Assembly: GCA_017379255.1 (NCBI GenBank)
Contig: JAFNWZ010000385.1
Span: forward strand, 1-29,291
DNA length: 29,291 nucleotides
Direction: 5' to 3'
From: Akkermansia sp.
GTDB taxonomy: Bacteria > Verrucomicrobiota > Verrucomicrobiia > Verrucomicrobiales > Akkermansiaceae
Part shown: piece after piece, positions 15,626 through 23,999 of the stretch
Numbering within the stretch: position 1 is the first letter of the stretch
How the letters are laid out: the number at the start of each line of letters is the position of its first letter
The notes under the pieces: generated by a model
What the model saw: only the letters and a program-made list of their open reading frames with translations
The model's database searches: none
What the model was told of the DNA's origin: nothing
Position numbers and translations under genes: made by a program

Positions 15626-17986
15626 ATGAACCATCTACCTATTCTTCTCTTTGCTTTTATGCTTTTCTCCGCGCCCTCCCGGGCTGAATTGGTTGGGCAG
15701 GAACTCACGCCGGCGCAGCAACTGGCGAGGCTCAACATTAACCCGGAGAAATACAATGAGACGCTGGCCAGGATGGGGCCCGACAAGAAGAACGCTGAGC
15801 GGTTAGAATGGCTCCTGGCGGCAGGAGCAGATGTGAACCACATCCATGCATTTTCGGAGGGGGATACAGTAACCGCTCTGACCGTAGCGGCAAGATCCGC
15901 TGCCCGCTATGATAATGTTGAGTATGTGCGCCTGTTGCTGGAGGCTGGAGCAGACCCGAACCTGAAAGCGTATGGTGGGCGCACGCCGCTGCATATTGCT
16001 ATTGAGAGTTGTGGAACGAAAGAAATCAGCACGAGTGACATTGAGCTTGTTGAATTGCTGCTGGAAACCGGAGCCGACCCGGATGCTCAGGATGAAGCAG
16101 GGGATACGCCCCTTCACAAAGCGGTGTGTCAACCGGCGTTGGTGTCGATGTTGCGTAAGGCAGGGGGCGACGTGACTAAACTCAATAAGGAGGGATTGCC
16201 GCCGTTGCATCGCTATTTGAGCCGCAGCTCCGGGCAGAAAGGCTCGTCCTGCGCTTTTCTGCAACTGCTTGATGCCGGGTGTGATATCAACGTGCGCGAT
16301 GCCCTGGGGAATACGCTGCTGCATTCGTGCGAGCTGCTGCGCAAAACCGGTCTTTCCTTATCGGAACTCATTGCAGCCGGGGCGGATGTGAATGCGGCCA
16401 ATCATCAGGGGGTTACTCCGCTGATGGTGCATGCACAGGCTCACCAGAATGATATCTTCATTCAGCTGCTGGAGGCCGGTGCAGATATAGCTCGTTGTGA
16501 TGCTCAGGGGAAAACTGCCGCTGACTATGCGCGCGGTAATGCCTGGTGTGGTGATTACAATTATGCGCGTCTGGCAACAATGGCAGCAGGTGAGCCGGAG
16601 CGTGCTCATGCCACGGGGCTGTTGCACTCGCTGGTCTCGAGGTGCAGCACTGCGTATCATGCCAAGGGACAGCGCGAACTTATTTTACAAATGAAGAAAG
16701 CCCTGGAAGCCGGGGCAAACCCGAATATTCCGGACAAATTCGGCAATTCATTTGTTTTCAACGCTCTTTCGCTTTGCCGATACAAGAGCGGAAATACCGG
16801 AACGTTGATACTGGAAGCGGCTCTGCAACATGGTGGCAGCATTCACGCCCGCGACAAGGAGGGCAATACTCCCTTGCATTGTTCCGCCGGGGCAACAACC
16901 CGCGTTTTGCTGGATGCCGGGGCTGATGTGAACGCCCGCAACAATGAGGGTTCTCCTGTGATAACCAGCGTTTGCCATCATATCACGCGTCGGAATGACA
17001 GGACTCCCTGGCAGGAAAATTTGTGGCAGGCTGAGAATACCGTACTGCAGCTGCTGGAGGCCGGGGCAGACCCGAATGCTGCCGATGCCGATGGAAATAC
17101 GGCTCTCCATTATTTCCTGCAGGGGACTGACTGTGAAAACGTGGTTCGCCATCTGGTGAAGGCCGGGGCGGATATGAACGCCCGTAACAAGAATGGCGCC
17201 ACACCGCTGATGCTGGGTGCTGCCGGCAATGATACGCTGCACTGCTTCCTGGCTGAATTCAAACCTGAATTGAACGCCCGCGACAATCGAGGCCTCACAG
17301 CTATGCATTACGCAGCAGAGTCGGGAAACTGTCCTGCCGGGATAGCCAGAGCCGGCGGGACGACGGGCAATGCCCTGGAGGACGCCGTGTTGCTTCAGAA
17401 TATTGCCGAAGTGAAGCGTCACCTTGCCGGAGGTGCAGAGGTGGATGCCCGGGGACCGCACGGCTACACCTTGTTACACTGGGCTGTGGCGAGTCGGAAT
17501 GAAGAGCTGGCCGGGCTTCTGCTTCAGGCTGGTGCACATGCGGATGCCCGGAATGACAGCGGTATAACGCCCATGCAGCTTTGCTTTGCAGAAACGGATT
17601 ATGACGGCTACTATCACATTGATGCAGAATGCCTCCGCTTGTTGCTGGAAGCTGGTGCGAATCCGCATGGCAGTGATGAGGAAAGTGGCGAATCATTCAT
17701 CTTCTGCGCGGCTCGTGATGCCGTCGCTCTGGAGATGCTGCTGAAGCACGGTGGTTCACCCGATAGCAAGGATTCCGAAGGGACGCCTCTGTTATTTCGT
17801 GCAACAAGCGGGAGGTATGCCGGGGCAGAACCGCTTAAGGTGTTGCTGAAATACGGGGTAGACATTTACGCCCGCAATGCGGAAGGAAAGGATATTTTTG
17901 AAGCAGCCCCTGATATGGCTTATGAAGCCTGGCAAATGCTTGAAGCTGAACGCCAGAAAGGAAATGGTGCAGATACGGCGGAATGA
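15626..17986 (+). CDS. Large secreted ankyrin-repeat protein
   Basis: About 786 residues consisting of a signal peptide and ankyrin repeats. The start at 15626 gives MNHLPILLFAFMLFSAPSRA with likely cleavage before ELVG; ATG 15617 is the alternative. I count about 17-18 repeat units by the recurring LL-x-AGAD-x-N helix-turn pattern, many with TPLH or TALH at the next repeat start; several units carry long inserts with Cys residues. No catalytic domain or second membrane segment is seen. Ankyrin arrays mediate protein binding; export of one suggests periplasmic or cell-surface contacts, but no partner can be named. Base composition is less GC-biased and codon use less strict than in pckG or hom. 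No convincing promoter was found; it follows the tRNA terminator. Confidence 0.88.
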   Translation: MNHLPILLFAFMLFSAPSRAELVGQELTPAQQLARLNINPEKYNETLARMGPDKKNAERLEWLLAAGADVNHIHAFSEGDTVTALTVAARSAARYDNVEYVRLLLEAGADPNLKAYGGRTPLHIAIESCGTKEISTSDIELVELLLETGADPDAQDEAGDTPLHKAVCQPALVSMLRKAGGDVTKLNKEGLPPLHRYLSRSSGQKGSSCAFLQLLDAGCDINVRDALGNTLLHSCELLRKTGLSLSELIAAGADVNAANHQGVTPLMVHAQAHQNDIFIQLLEAGADIARCDAQGKTAADYARGNAWCGDYNYARLATMAAGEPERAHATGLLHSLVSRCSTAYHAKGQRELILQMKKALEAGANPNIPDKFGNSFVFNALSLCRYKSGNTGTLILEAALQHGGSIHARDKEGNTPLHCSAGATTRVLLDAGADVNARNNEGSPVITSVCHHITRRNDRTPWQENLWQAENTVLQLLEAGADPNAADADGNTALHYFLQGTDCENVVRHLVKAGADMNARNKNGATPLMLGAAGNDTLHCFLAEFKPELNARDNRGLTAMHYAAESGNCPAGIARAGGTTGNALEDAVLLQNIAEVKRHLAGGAEVDARGPHGYTLLHWAVASRNEELAGLLLQAGAHADARNDSGITPMQLCFAETDYDGYYHIDAECLRLLLEAGANPHGSDEESGESFIFCAARDAVALEMLLKHGGSPDSKDSEGTPLLFRATSGRYAGAEPLKVLLKYGVDIYARNAEGKDIFEAAPDMAYEAWQMLEAERQKGNGADTAE

Positions 17987-18056
17987 TGACCAGGGGGAAA
18001 GCTTTACTCTGCGAACCTTGCGATGCGACAAAATCAATTGCGGGCATAATATTATC

Positions 18057-18085
18057 TTGTGGTGGGGTGGCATTTAGTGTAGAAT
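18057..18085 (+). promoter_or_regulatory. Promoter of the hom operon, near-leaderless type
   Basis: TTGTGG (18057-18062), 17-nt spacer, TAGAAT (18080-18085). The ATG at 18097 follows after 11 nt, predicting a leader of about 4-5 nt. Confidence 0.72.
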
Positions 18086-18096
18086 TGCGCCCGCAA

Positions 18097-19419
18097 ATGA
18101 CAGATAAACCGCTCCAACTTGGTCTTGCAGGGCTTGGTACCGTGGGTACCGGGGTGTTTGAGACGCTGTGCCGCAATCATGAATTGCTGGAGGCGCGCGC
18201 CCAGATGAAATATGCCGTGAAGAAAGTGGCTGTGCGCAACATGGAGCGAGCCCGCGAGGTGGAGATCGACCCGCAGATGCTCACCAATGACTGGCGGGAT
18301 CTGGTGAATGACCCGGATATCGACATCATTATCGAGCTGATTGGTGGCACGACAGAGGCTTACGAGCTGGTGACCAGTGCGCTGAAAGCCGGCAAGCCGG
18401 TGGTGACGGGTAACAAGGCTCTGCTCGCAGAGCACGGCAGCGAGTTGTTCCAGCTTTCTGCCAGCAAGGGCGTGCCGCTGTATTTCGAGGCCTCCTGCGG
18501 CGGTGGTATCCCGATTATCCAGAGCTTGCAGAACTCGCTTATCTGCAATAATGTGGAGAGTATTGCCGGTATCATCAACGGCACGAGTAACTACATCCTT
18601 TCCTCCATGGAGCGCAAAGGCGTTTCTTTCGAAACCGCTCTGGCCCGGGCCCAGGTGAAGGGCTTTGCGGAGGCCGATCCCTCGCTGGATATCAACGGCT
18701 GGGATGCGGCGCACAAGGCGCTCATCCTTGCCATGCTGGCCTACGGCACACCGATTTCCCCGGAAAAGATTTCTGTGTATGGTATTGAGCGCGTGTCCGC
18801 CTCGGATTTCCGCTTTGCTCACCAGATGGGCTATACCATCAAGCTGCTGGTGGTCATCAAGCACCATGCCGATACCGATTCGCTCGAACTGCGCGTTCAG
18901 CCCAGCTTTGTGCCGCGTGAGCACCTTCTGGCCAATGTAAACGGCGTGTTCAACGCCATTGCCGTGAAGGGCGATATTGTGGGCGAGACGATTTTCTACG
19001 GCCGCGGGGCAGGCAAGAACCCGACGGCCAGCGCTGTCATCGGCGATATTGTGATGGCCATGCGTGATTTGCACCACCCGGAATTCCACACCGGCTTCCA
19101 TCCGTACACGAAGACGCTGGAAATCATGCCGCAGGAGGACACCGTCACGCCGTACTATGTGCGTTTCCTGGTGCCGAGCCGCCGTTCCGGTGTGATTGCC
19201 GCCATTGCCCGGGTGCTGGCGAAGTATGATATCAGCATTGCTTCCACTTATTCAACGCCGCATGAGGATGAAGAATCTGAAAATGTGGAAAATGACCTGG
19301 TGTTCACCCTGCATGCCTGCCCCTGGGGCACGCTCAAGACCGCGCTCAAGGAAATAGTGGCAGAAGGCTGCATCGCTCCGCATCCCGCAGTGTTCCGCAT
19401 CGAAACCTTTAACTCCTAA
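18097..19419 (+). CDS. hom: Homoserine dehydrogenase
   Basis: NAD(P)H-dependent reduction of aspartate semialdehyde to homoserine, for threonine and methionine. 440 residues from ATG 18097; the longer frame runs through the promoter and the preceding stop. N-terminal Rossmann motif GLAGLGTVGTGV, the VVTGNKALLAEHG segment, the catalytic region CGGGIPII and NGTSNYILSSM, and the GFAEADPSLDINGWDAAHK signature. The C-terminal ~90 residues form an ACT domain (YYVRFLVPSRRSGVIAAIAR), the usual site of threonine feedback. The first gene of an operon with lysC 12 nt downstream, so two aspartate-pathway steps are co-expressed. Confidence 0.96.
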   Translation: MTDKPLQLGLAGLGTVGTGVFETLCRNHELLEARAQMKYAVKKVAVRNMERAREVEIDPQMLTNDWRDLVNDPDIDIIIELIGGTTEAYELVTSALKAGKPVVTGNKALLAEHGSELFQLSASKGVPLYFEASCGGGIPIIQSLQNSLICNNVESIAGIINGTSNYILSSMERKGVSFETALARAQVKGFAEADPSLDINGWDAAHKALILAMLAYGTPISPEKISVYGIERVSASDFRFAHQMGYTIKLLVVIKHHADTDSLELRVQPSFVPREHLLANVNGVFNAIAVKGDIVGETIFYGRGAGKNPTASAVIGDIVMAMRDLHHPEFHTGFHPYTKTLEIMPQEDTVTPYYVRFLVPSRRSGVIAAIARVLAKYDISIASTYSTPHEDEESENVENDLVFTLHACPWGTLKTALKEIVAEGCIAPHPAVFRIETFNS

Positions 19420-19431
19420 TTCAGACCAACT

Positions 19432-20658
19432 ATGGCTCTTATCGTACAGAAATACGGTGGCTCCTCCGTGGGCACCATCGACCGCATCCGCAATGTTGCC
19501 CGCCGCCTCATCGAGGTGAAGAAAGAGGGTAACAAGATTATGGCAGTCATTTCTGCCATGAGCGGCGTGACCGACAAACTCATCGGCCTGGCGCACGAAG
19601 TGATGGACAACCCGCCGGAGCGTGAGCTGGATATGCTGCTGGCCACCGGCGAGCAGCAGAGCATTGCGCTGCTCTGCATGGCTATCACCGATATGGGCTA
19701 CAAGGCCATGAGTTTCACCGGCCAGCAGGCAGGTGTGTGCACCTATGGCTCCCACACCCGCGGACGCATCCACTCCATCGACCCGAAGCGCGTGCTGGAG
19801 GCTCTGGAAAATGACTACATCGTGGTATGCGCCGGATTCCAGGGCGTGACCGTGGATGGCACCATCCACACGCTGGGCCGCGGCGGTTCTGACCTTTCCG
19901 CCATTGCCATGGCAGCTGCCGTGCGCGCCGACCTGTGCCAGATTTTCACCGATGTGGACGGCGTGTACACCTGCGACCCGCGCGTGGTGAAAGATGCCCG
20001 CAAGATTTCCGTACTCTCCTATGAAGAAATGCTGGAGATGGCCTCCAGCGGTTCCAAAGTGATGCAGGCACGCTCTGTCGAATTCGCCAAGAAATTCGGC
20101 GTCGTGTTCGAAGTCCGCAATTCCATGAACAACAACCCCGGTACTATCGTGCAAGAAGAAACTTCCGCTATGGAGTCCCTCGCCGTGCGAGGCGTCTCAA
20201 TCGAACGCAACCAGGCCCGCGTCACCGTTTCGGGCATCACTGCCCCCGTGGCCTACACCGCCATCATTCTCTCCGCTCTTTCTGATGCTGAGATCAACGT
20301 GGACATGATTGTGGCCAACACGGCTCACGACGGCCAGGCCCGCCAGTCCTTCACCATGAATATGAGCGACCTGGGTGCTGCCCAGGCTGCGTTGAAGAAG
20401 GTGCTGCCCCAGCTGGGTGAAAAGGCTTGTCTGGAGACAGAGGCCGGTCTTGCCAAGCTTTCTGTGGTGGGCGTGGGTATGCGCTCGCACACGGGTGTGG
20501 CTGCCACGGTGTTCCAGTCTCTGGCCGATGCCGGCATTGCTACGGGCATGATTGCCACCTCCGAAATCCGCATTTCAACCACCGTGGAAGCTGGCGATAT
20601 CGAACAGGCTGCCCGCGTGGTGCACAGCGCATTCCATCTCGACCAGGTAAATGCCTGA
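19432..20658 (+). CDS. lysC: Aspartate kinase (monofunctional, ACT-regulated)
   Basis: Phosphorylates aspartate, the first step to lysine, threonine and methionine. 408 residues, the length of the Bacillus LysC/AKII class. Kinase domain motifs: KYGGSSVGTIDRI at the N-terminus, FTGQQAGV, the RGGSDLSAIAMAAA loop and FTDVDGVYTCDPR. Two ACT domains follow (around RVTVSGI and KLSVVGVGMRSHTG), which bind the feedback amino acids. Class members often make a shorter regulatory subunit from an internal start; that was not tested. The stop overlaps the start of the next TPR gene by 8 nt, implying coupling. No Shine-Dalgarno sequence before the ATG. Confidence 0.96.
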   Translation: MALIVQKYGGSSVGTIDRIRNVARRLIEVKKEGNKIMAVISAMSGVTDKLIGLAHEVMDNPPERELDMLLATGEQQSIALLCMAITDMGYKAMSFTGQQAGVCTYGSHTRGRIHSIDPKRVLEALENDYIVVCAGFQGVTVDGTIHTLGRGGSDLSAIAMAAAVRADLCQIFTDVDGVYTCDPRVVKDARKISVLSYEEMLEMASSGSKVMQARSVEFAKKFGVVFEVRNSMNNNPGTIVQEETSAMESLAVRGVSIERNQARVTVSGITAPVAYTAIILSALSDAEINVDMIVANTAHDGQARQSFTMNMSDLGAAQAALKKVLPQLGEKACLETEAGLAKLSVVGVGMRSHTGVAATVFQSLADAGIATGMIATSEIRISTTVEAGDIEQAARVVHSAFHLDQVNA

Positions 20659-22321
20659 TTCGGAACCATCCCCGATGGAGGAGAATGACAAAGAGAACCT
20701 CTCTGCCCCCGCGGCAGAGGAGGAGCTCGAATTCCGTCCCTGGGTTCTGTGGACCGGGGTGGGGCTGGCAGCAGCAGCGTGCGTGGGGCTTTGCGTGCTG
20801 GCGTATGATTACAGCTACAGCACAGGCTTCGACAAGGGCGAGCAGAGTGGCTTTGACGTCGCTATCCAGTCCGGTATGGTGCAGGAGAAGCTCAACACGG
20901 CTGCATCGCAGAACGTGCTGAGCTTCATGCGTCTTGCCTCTGCCAGCGATGAGCACCTGCTCCGAGTGGCAGGCGATGTGGACTCTGCCTTCGGGTGGAT
21001 AAAGGACCAGGCTGTGCGGGAAGAGTCTGAGTGGTGCTTGGCAGAAGCGCTGCTGGAGCGCAGCATGACTGCCCCGGCACTCAAAGTGCTTGAGCCTTTG
21101 TTCAAGCGCGTTCCCCGCAGTGCCGATTGGGCTTTCCGCGCCTTGCAGGCCGGCAACATGCTGCTTGCCCAGCAGCAGTATGAAACAGCTCGTGCCTGTT
21201 ATCGCCAGGCGGTGAGCATTTTCGCAGAGCAGAAACAGGCAGACTACCAGCATCTCTGCCAGCGGCAGCTGGTCGCTCTGGAAATCTGCACCCCCCGCCG
21301 CACAGAAGAAGCACTGGCCGCCTGCCAGGAACTTTGTGCCGAACTCAAAGAACAGGGGGATGCGGCCCGCCCGCTGTGCGCCATGCTGCTGGTGCACATG
21401 GGGGAACTGAACCGGGCCAACGGAAACACCTCTGCCGCAGAACCGCTTTTCCGCGAGGCGTTGCAGGGTGTTGATACACACTCCGTTAACCAACCGGAGT
21501 ATGCCGTATATTACGGCACCGCGCTGCTGGAGCTGGGGAATGCCGCAGAGGCCGAACCGCTGCTGCGCGTGGCAGAGCGTAACATGGGCAGACGTCCGTC
21601 TGAAATCACAGCCCGGCTGCAGGCATTGCGCCAGCTGGCCGTTATTGAGCAGGCTCGCGGGCACAACGTGACCGCCCTTTCCCTGCTGCACCGCGCGCAG
21701 GGCGTGGCTGAAGGCCGCCTGCACACCGCTGATGCTTTCTGGCCCTGCCTGTTCGACCAGCGCGGGTGGATGCATTACATGGTGCAGAATTATCAGACGG
21801 CATTGCTGGATTTCAATGCTGCGCTCACGTCCACGCAGGAAGCGGCGCTGCTGGTGCAGCCGCAGGAAGGTGCTGCGCGTTGCTACCTCGAATTAGGCCG
21901 CACGGATTTAGCCCTGCCGCTGCTGGAGAAATGCCTGGGCATCCGCAAGGAACTTTTCACTGCCGACAGCGCCGCCATAGGCCGTATTCACCTGCTGCTG
22001 GGGCAGATTTTTGACCAGCAGGGTAAGACGGCAGAGGCCGAGGCTGCCTATGGGGCTGCCATCGAGAACTCTGCCGGCAATGCGCCGGACGAAGAGGATA
22101 ACCGCCGCCTGGCGCTCATGGGACGTGCCTATGCCCTCACCCAGCTGCGCCGCTGGCAGGAAGCGTATGATGCCTGGGAGCAGCTGATGCCGCTGCTGGG
22201 TGACCAGCATGACCGCCGGGAGGAAGCCCGCACCCAGCTGCGCCGCCTCAAGGCTCACCTCGGCCCGAAAGTCGCGCCGCAGACGGAAGCCCAACCGGAC
22301 GGAATTTTACAATCAAATTAA
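20651..22321 (+). CDS. Membrane-anchored TPR protein A
   Basis: 556 residues. An acidic N-terminal tail (about 30 residues), one membrane helix near 31-53 (WVLWTGVGLAAAACVGLCVLAY), then tetratricopeptide-type helix pairs to the C-terminus, which probably faces the periplasm. Repeats include ETARACYRQAVSIFAEQ, AEPLFREALQGV and AEAEAAYGAAIENS. A motif FGWIKDQ at about 114-120, followed by a W-x-LAEALLE helix, recurs in the next gene product. It overlaps lysC by 8 nt and precedes TPR protein B by 21 nt. No enzyme motif is seen. A scaffold for the MurJ encoded downstream is an inference from gene order only. Confidence 0.82.
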   Translation: MPDSEPSPMEENDKENLSAPAAEEELEFRPWVLWTGVGLAAAACVGLCVLAYDYSYSTGFDKGEQSGFDVAIQSGMVQEKLNTAASQNVLSFMRLASASDEHLLRVAGDVDSAFGWIKDQAVREESEWCLAEALLERSMTAPALKVLEPLFKRVPRSADWAFRALQAGNMLLAQQQYETARACYRQAVSIFAEQKQADYQHLCQRQLVALEICTPRRTEEALAACQELCAELKEQGDAARPLCAMLLVHMGELNRANGNTSAAEPLFREALQGVDTHSVNQPEYAVYYGTALLELGNAAEAEPLLRVAERNMGRRPSEITARLQALRQLAVIEQARGHNVTALSLLHRAQGVAEGRLHTADAFWPCLFDQRGWMHYMVQNYQTALLDFNAALTSTQEAALLVQPQEGAARCYLELGRTDLALPLLEKCLGIRKELFTADSAAIGRIHLLLGQIFDQQGKTAEAEAAYGAAIENSAGNAPDEEDNRRLALMGRAYALTQLRRWQEAYDAWEQLMPLLGDQHDRREEARTQLRRLKAHLGPKVAPQTEAQPDGILQSN

Positions 22322-22342
22322 CAAAGCATTGTCACAAGCTGT

Positions 22343-23980
22343 ATGAACCGCCGATACCGTCCCCCCCGCAAGAAAAGCAATCACACCCTGCCGCTGGCCG
22401 CTGCCGGACTCACCTTAGGTGCGTTGCTGCTCTGGGGTTTGTTTGCCAAGGGGCAGGACATCATCACCTTCTTCAAGGGGCAGACTGTCATTGTAGCCAG
22501 TAACGATGAGGCGAACCAGAATCTGGAACGTCTGCTGGGAGATCTGGCGGGGGACAAGGCGCGCCTGCTGGAGCTGGCGGAAAACTCGCGCTCCCGCCTG
22601 GGCTGGATTAAGAATGCTGATACGCAGCGCCAGTTCCGCTGGATTCTGCTCTCCCGCCTGGTAGATAAGGGACAGTGGGCCGAGGCGGTTCGCATTCTGC
22701 CCGAGGTGGAATCGCTGGCCCCGGTGGAAGGGCTTGACCGGCTGGCCGTGGCCGCTACTGAGCATGGCGATTTTGAATTGCAGCTGCGCCTGGACCGCGA
22801 GTTGCAGGACAAGCTGGTCAACGCCCCCGAGCACACGGATTTGCTGCTGCGCTCTATTCGCCGCACGGCAGAAACCTGCATCCGCATGCAGCGGAATGAT
22901 GAAGCAGTGAAAGCCATCGCCCGGCTGGATGCTCCCGGTGTGCTGGTGCGCCTGCGTTCCCCGGAGCTGGCTGCTGAAGCCGCTGCGCTGCAGATGATGC
23001 GCGCTGGTGTGTGCGCCGTGAAAGACCCGGTGCTGCAGATGACCCGCAACATTCTGGAGCAGGCCAAGTGGCCGCTTTGCCCGGCTACTTCCCAGCTCAT
23101 GCTGGAGGAAGTGACCAGCGCCCTGCGTGATAATCCGAACCTGCCGCAGCATACCCTCAAGGAAATTGAAGAGAAACTGCTGCGCTGCCGCGATGCCATG
23201 CTCGAATACCCTGACAAGGAACACCGCCTGCCGCAGTGCTACCTGCTGCTCGGCGAGCTGCGCCACCGTCTGGGCAACCACGAAGGCTGCGCCCAGGCCC
23301 TTTCCCTGGCCGCGGCGTTTGCCGAGGGATATGGCGAGATGACTCCCGAGCTGCTCACCCGCATTGCCCGCATCCGCTCCCGTGCCAATGAAGTGCGCGG
23401 CAACACGCAGGAAGCCGTGCGCGATTACCGCTACCTGCTCGACCACGAGAAAGACGCTGCAGAAATCATGCGCGTGCTCACCTACCTGGCCACGCACACC
23501 GAGGGCGAGGAGAAGATTGCGCTGCTTTCCCGCAGCTGGGAAATGATGTTGCAGAACCCGGCTCTGGTGAAGAAGGATTCTGATTTCCGCTCCCGCATTG
23601 CCCACGAACTGGCGGAATACTACACCCAGAAGCAGGAATATAACAATGCCCTTAAGTGGGTGCAGGAATGCACCCGCATGGTGGAAGAGGTCAACCCCGA
23701 CCTCACCACCGGCAAGACCCTGCGCGCCCGGCTGAATCTGGCGCTTGCCCAGCGCAAGGCGCAGCAGGATATTGTATGCTTCCGCACGCTGCGCTCTATC
23801 CAGAGCAGCATCGACCAGATGAGCGAGGAAGATAAGGAACGCCTGGAGAAGGCGGAGCAGGGACTCTACCGCACCACCATGCGCGAGCTTTCCCGCACCT
23901 GCCTGCTGCTGGGTGATAAGACCACCGCCAAGGCCTTTGCCCGCAAGATTCGCGAGGAGCTGCCTGAAAAAGTCCGCTAA
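22343..23980 (+). CDS. Membrane-anchored TPR-like protein B
   Basis: 545 residues. A strongly basic cytoplasmic start (MNRRYRPPRKKSN), one membrane helix near 15-34, then a helical TPR-like repeat region predicted to be periplasmic. Residues 86-90 read LGWIK, in the same relative place as FGWIK in protein A, with matching flanks (S-x-x-GWIK, then W-x-L-x-x-L and an A-x-x-ILxxV helix), which suggests the two are diverged tandem duplicates. Recognisable repeats: HRLPQCYLLLGELRHRLGNH and FRSRIAHELAEYYTQKQEYN. murJ starts 19 nt downstream. No Shine-Dalgarno sequence. Function unknown. Confidence 0.8.
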   Translation: MNRRYRPPRKKSNHTLPLAAAGLTLGALLLWGLFAKGQDIITFFKGQTVIVASNDEANQNLERLLGDLAGDKARLLELAENSRSRLGWIKNADTQRQFRWILLSRLVDKGQWAEAVRILPEVESLAPVEGLDRLAVAATEHGDFELQLRLDRELQDKLVNAPEHTDLLLRSIRRTAETCIRMQRNDEAVKAIARLDAPGVLVRLRSPELAAEAAALQMMRAGVCAVKDPVLQMTRNILEQAKWPLCPATSQLMLEEVTSALRDNPNLPQHTLKEIEEKLLRCRDAMLEYPDKEHRLPQCYLLLGELRHRLGNHEGCAQALSLAAAFAEGYGEMTPELLTRIARIRSRANEVRGNTQEAVRDYRYLLDHEKDAAEIMRVLTYLATHTEGEEKIALLSRSWEMMLQNPALVKKDSDFRSRIAHELAEYYTQKQEYNNALKWVQECTRMVEEVNPDLTTGKTLRARLNLALAQRKAQQDIVCFRTLRSIQSSIDQMSEEDKERLEKAEQGLYRTTMRELSRTCLLLGDKTTAKAFARKIREELPEKVR

Positions 23981-23999
23981 CCCCTCATCTTCTGCGCAT

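Noticed and set aside
17983..18096. Upstream extension of homoserine dehydrogenase
   Set aside because: The extension overlaps the ankyrin gene stop and contains the hom promoter; the protein family begins at the Rossmann motif just after ATG 18097.
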